From the NCBI GenBank assembly GCA_964369605.1, contig CAYJFD010000037.1:1-16642 (forward strand): a DNA stretch of 16,642 nucleotides, given 5' to 3'. Below the pieces are notes generated by a model. The model made no database searches, was not told where the DNA came from, and was given only the letters and a program-made list of their open reading frames with translations. This stretch comes from CAYJFD01 sp964369605 (GTDB taxonomy: Bacteria > Bacteroidota > Bacteroidia > Bacteroidales > UBA932). The translations under genes were made by a program, and so were the position numbers. Shown here piece by piece: positions 15,214 to 16,642 of the stretch. Position 1 is the stretch's first letter. Each line of letters opens with the position of its first letter.

Positions 15214-15246
15214 AACCCCAAAAGTTAGACAAAAACTTTTGGGGTT
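15214..15246 (+). promoter_or_regulatory. Hairpin within the IS left end, just upstream of orfA
   Basis: A 13-bp perfect stem (15214-15226 with 15234-15246, loop AGACAAA) ends 5 nt before the orfA ATG. In transcripts reading in from outside, it would bury the translation start region, a known way for IS elements to limit transposase made from external promoters. Confidence 0.55.
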
Positions 15247-15251
15247 TTATT

Positions 15252-15776
15252 ATGTATAAAAAACACACATTTGAAGATCGAGTAAAATATATGTATATGC
15301 TCGATGAAGGATATAGTATAGAGTATATTCATAGACATTATGGGTTTAATTCGACCTTACTTTCAATATTATATCGAAAATATCTATCTGTAGGCGTAGT
15401 AGCTCTTAAGAAAAAGCCATATTCTAAATTATCGGCAAACGAAAAGGTGCTTATAATACATGAATTTCAAGATAATCAGTTAACTTTGGAAGACATTTGT
15501 TATAAATACAATATATCACACTCTGCTTTTAGTCAATGGAGGAAGAAGTATGCTTCTGGAGGTATAGAGGCACTTCAATCTAATGGTAGAGGAAAACCAA
15601 GGAAAGATATGGGACGACCAAGAAAGCACAAAGAGCCACAGACAGAAGTGGAACAATTACGAGCACAGGTAGAACGCCTGACAATAGAGAATGAACTATT
15701 AAAAAAAGTGAAAGCCTTAGTCGAATCAAGAGAAAACCGACTAAAAGAGATTGGGCGGAAACCATCCAAGAACTAG
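15252..15776 (+). CDS. IS3-family OrfA (transposase HTH protein)
   Basis: A 174-residue protein with two helix-turn-helix units (about residues 5-50 and 60-105; SIEYIHRHYGFNSTLL and TLEDICYKYNISHSAFSQWR). A basic linker follows (GRGKPRKDMGRPRKHK), then a leucine-zipper-like coiled coil (VEQLRAQVERLTIENELLKK, about 132-151). This is the normal layout of OrfA in the IS150 subgroup: it binds the inverted repeats and forms dimers. The slippery run A_AAA_AAA_G at 15701-15708 sits at the end of the zipper. Ribosomes that slip by -1 there enter the orfB frame and make the OrfAB transposase; those that do not stop at 15776. Confidence 0.9.
   Translation: MYKKHTFEDRVKYMYMLDEGYSIEYIHRHYGFNSTLLSILYRKYLSVGVVALKKKPYSKLSANEKVLIIHEFQDNQLTLEDICYKYNISHSAFSQWRKKYASGGIEALQSNGRGKPRKDMGRPRKHKEPQTEVEQLRAQVERLTIENELLKKVKALVESRENRLKEIGRKPSKN
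15701..15708 (+). other. Programmed -1 frameshift site of the IS
   Basis: The heptamer A AAA AAA followed by G lies in the orfA frame as LL-KK-V. The -1 frame is open from 15695 (TGA stop at 15692-15694) and continues into orfB without a stop, as expected for an IS3-family fusion. No downstream pseudoknot was worked out. Confidence 0.75.
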
Positions 15777-15802
15777 GGCTTAGATTTGATATCAATTTAA
15801 TA

Positions 15803-16606
15803 TTGAGTATTCAAGGGATGGCTCGCTCTACATATTATTATCACATAGCAAGACTAAATAAACCCGATATTTATATAGATCTTAGGGAAAAGATATCTGG
15901 TATATACAGAGAGAATAAATGTAGGTATGGCTATAGGCGCATTACATCTGCACTTAGAAATAACGGAGATATTATAAACCATAAGACCGTGCAAAAACTA
16001 ATGGGTGAAATGGGGCTAAAGGCTAAAAAGAAGCGTCAAAAATATCGTTCTTATAAAGGAGATATTGGTAAGATTGCTCCTAATATTCTAAACAGGGACT
16101 TCTCAGCAACTCTTCCTAATCAAAAATGGGGCACTGATGTGACAGAAGTTAAAATTAAGGATAAGAAACTTTACTTATCTCCTATACTAGATATGTTTAA
16201 TGGTGAGATAATATCGTATTCTATATCTAAAAGCCCTAACTTAAGAATGGTTACAAGTATGTTAGACAAGGCTTTTAAGAAAAAAAGAAATCTTACTGGG
16301 TTGGTATTACACTCAGATCAAGGATGGCATTATCAGCATAAGAAATACCAACACATGCTCACACGTAAAGGTATTACACAGAGCATGTCTAGGAAGGGAA
16401 ATTGTCTAGATAATGCTATGGTGGAGAACTTCTTTGGATTGATGAAGAATGAATTATTATATTTGCAAGAGTGGGCTAGTATAGATGAGTTTGAAAGTCA
16501 ACTTATTAAATACATTCACTATTATAACAATAAAAGAATAAAACTGAGGCTAAATGGAAAAAGCCCGGTACAATACCGAGCTTTAATCCAATCAAGAGCT
16601 TCTTAA
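15803..16606 (+). CDS. IS3-family OrfB (DDE integrase, rve domain)
   Basis: From ATG 15803 there are 267 residues. The frame is open back to 15695, so the functional form is probably the OrfAB fusion made by -1 frameshifting. An HTH_21-like segment (LREKISGIYRENKCRYGYRRI) comes first, then the integrase core: Asp112 in WGTDVTE, Asp172 in LHSDQGWHY and Glu208 in DNAMVENFFG, a DD(35)E triad. The C-terminal YHYYNNKRIKLRLNGKSPVQYR pattern is also typical of IS3/IS150 transposases. All three catalytic residues are present and no frame break is seen, so the enzyme appears intact. Confidence 0.92.
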   Translation: MSIQGMARSTYYYHIARLNKPDIYIDLREKISGIYRENKCRYGYRRITSALRNNGDIINHKTVQKLMGEMGLKAKKKRQKYRSYKGDIGKIAPNILNRDFSATLPNQKWGTDVTEVKIKDKKLYLSPILDMFNGEIISYSISKSPNLRMVTSMLDKAFKKKRNLTGLVLHSDQGWHYQHKKYQHMLTRKGITQSMSRKGNCLDNAMVENFFGLMKNELLYLQEWASIDEFESQLIKYIHYYNNKRIKLRLNGKSPVQYRALIQSRAS

Positions 16607-16642
16607 TTTATATTAACCGTCCAACTTTCGGGGGTCATATCA

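Larger units (their letters stand above)
15207..16642 (+). mobile_element. IS3-family (IS150-like) insertion sequence
   Basis: A 1436-bp element with terminal inverted repeats TGAACCGAACCCCAAAAGTT (15207-15226) and, read from the right end, TGATATGACCCCCGAAAGTT (16642-16623), matching at 15 of 20 positions. Two overlapping frames, orfA and orfB (-1 relative), encode the usual HTH/leucine-zipper protein and the DDE integrase. Both frames are open, so it may be active. The right end coincides with the window edge, so the target duplication cannot be checked. This may be a contig break at a repeated element. Confidence 0.88.

Noticed and set aside
15575..15795. Minus-strand open frames within the IS
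   Set aside because: They are antisense shadows of orfA, and IS3-family elements do not carry genes there.
1..16642. CRISPR array, tRNA or rRNA gene
   Set aside because: No regularly spaced repeats and no tRNA or rRNA-like sequence were seen on either strand.

Overview
The window looks like a stretch of chromosome from an AT-rich Bacteroidota, most likely order Bacteroidales. The evidence is several lipoproteins with lipobox signal peptides, fimbrillin-like and BspA-like surface domains, GLUG repeats, an OprP-type porin, weak Shine-Dalgarno sites, and several upstream regions that fit the Bacteroidota promoter form TTG-N19-21-TAnnTTTG. I cannot name the genus with confidence. No tRNA, rRNA or CRISPR array was seen.

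Layout. (1) 1-1973: the 3' part of a large GLUG-repeat surface protein, closed by a strong terminator. (2) 1989-3157: a small redox locus. A 76-residue CxxC thioredoxin-like protein is divergent from a three-helix membrane protein and a CGAxxG-type putative redox protein. (3) 3143-4000: a patatin-like phospholipase on the minus strand, sharing a terminator hairpin with the convergent redox operon. (4) 3998-8645: a tight minus-strand operon with 2-3 nt gaps, encoding a phosphate-selective (OprP/O) porin, a phytase-like esterase lipoprotein and a lipoprotein with four lamin-tail domains. Its promoter has a good -7 element and no well-spaced -33; at that place it has 11-bp direct repeats of the kind bound by PhoB/OmpR-type regulators. 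I read this as a phosphate-starvation operon for releasing and importing phosphate at the outer membrane. (5) 8659-10014: a double flavodoxin-fold oxidoreductase whose linker is coded by an odd, GC-richer, palindrome-bounded segment. (6) 10036-13204: an M64-family metallopeptidase lipoprotein with fimbrillin-like and BspA-like LRR regions, divergent from (5) through overlapping promoters. (7) 13205-13546: a 342-bp non-coding stretch with a perfect 20-bp-arm palindrome made of the end sequence of the IS found 2 kb downstream. (8) 13466-15147: a promoter, a 42-residue orphan peptide and a fimbrillin-like lipoprotein with a Lcl_C/DUF1566-like C-terminus. (9) 15207-16642: a complete-looking IS3-family (IS150-like) element with a -1 frameshift site, whose right end coincides with the end of the window.

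The points most worth following are the phosphate operon with its repeat box, the palindrome/IS pair that share 21 of 23 flanking bases, the orphan peptide upstream of the fimbrillin-like lipoprotein, and the M64 enzyme with an HExxGH motif in place of HExxH.
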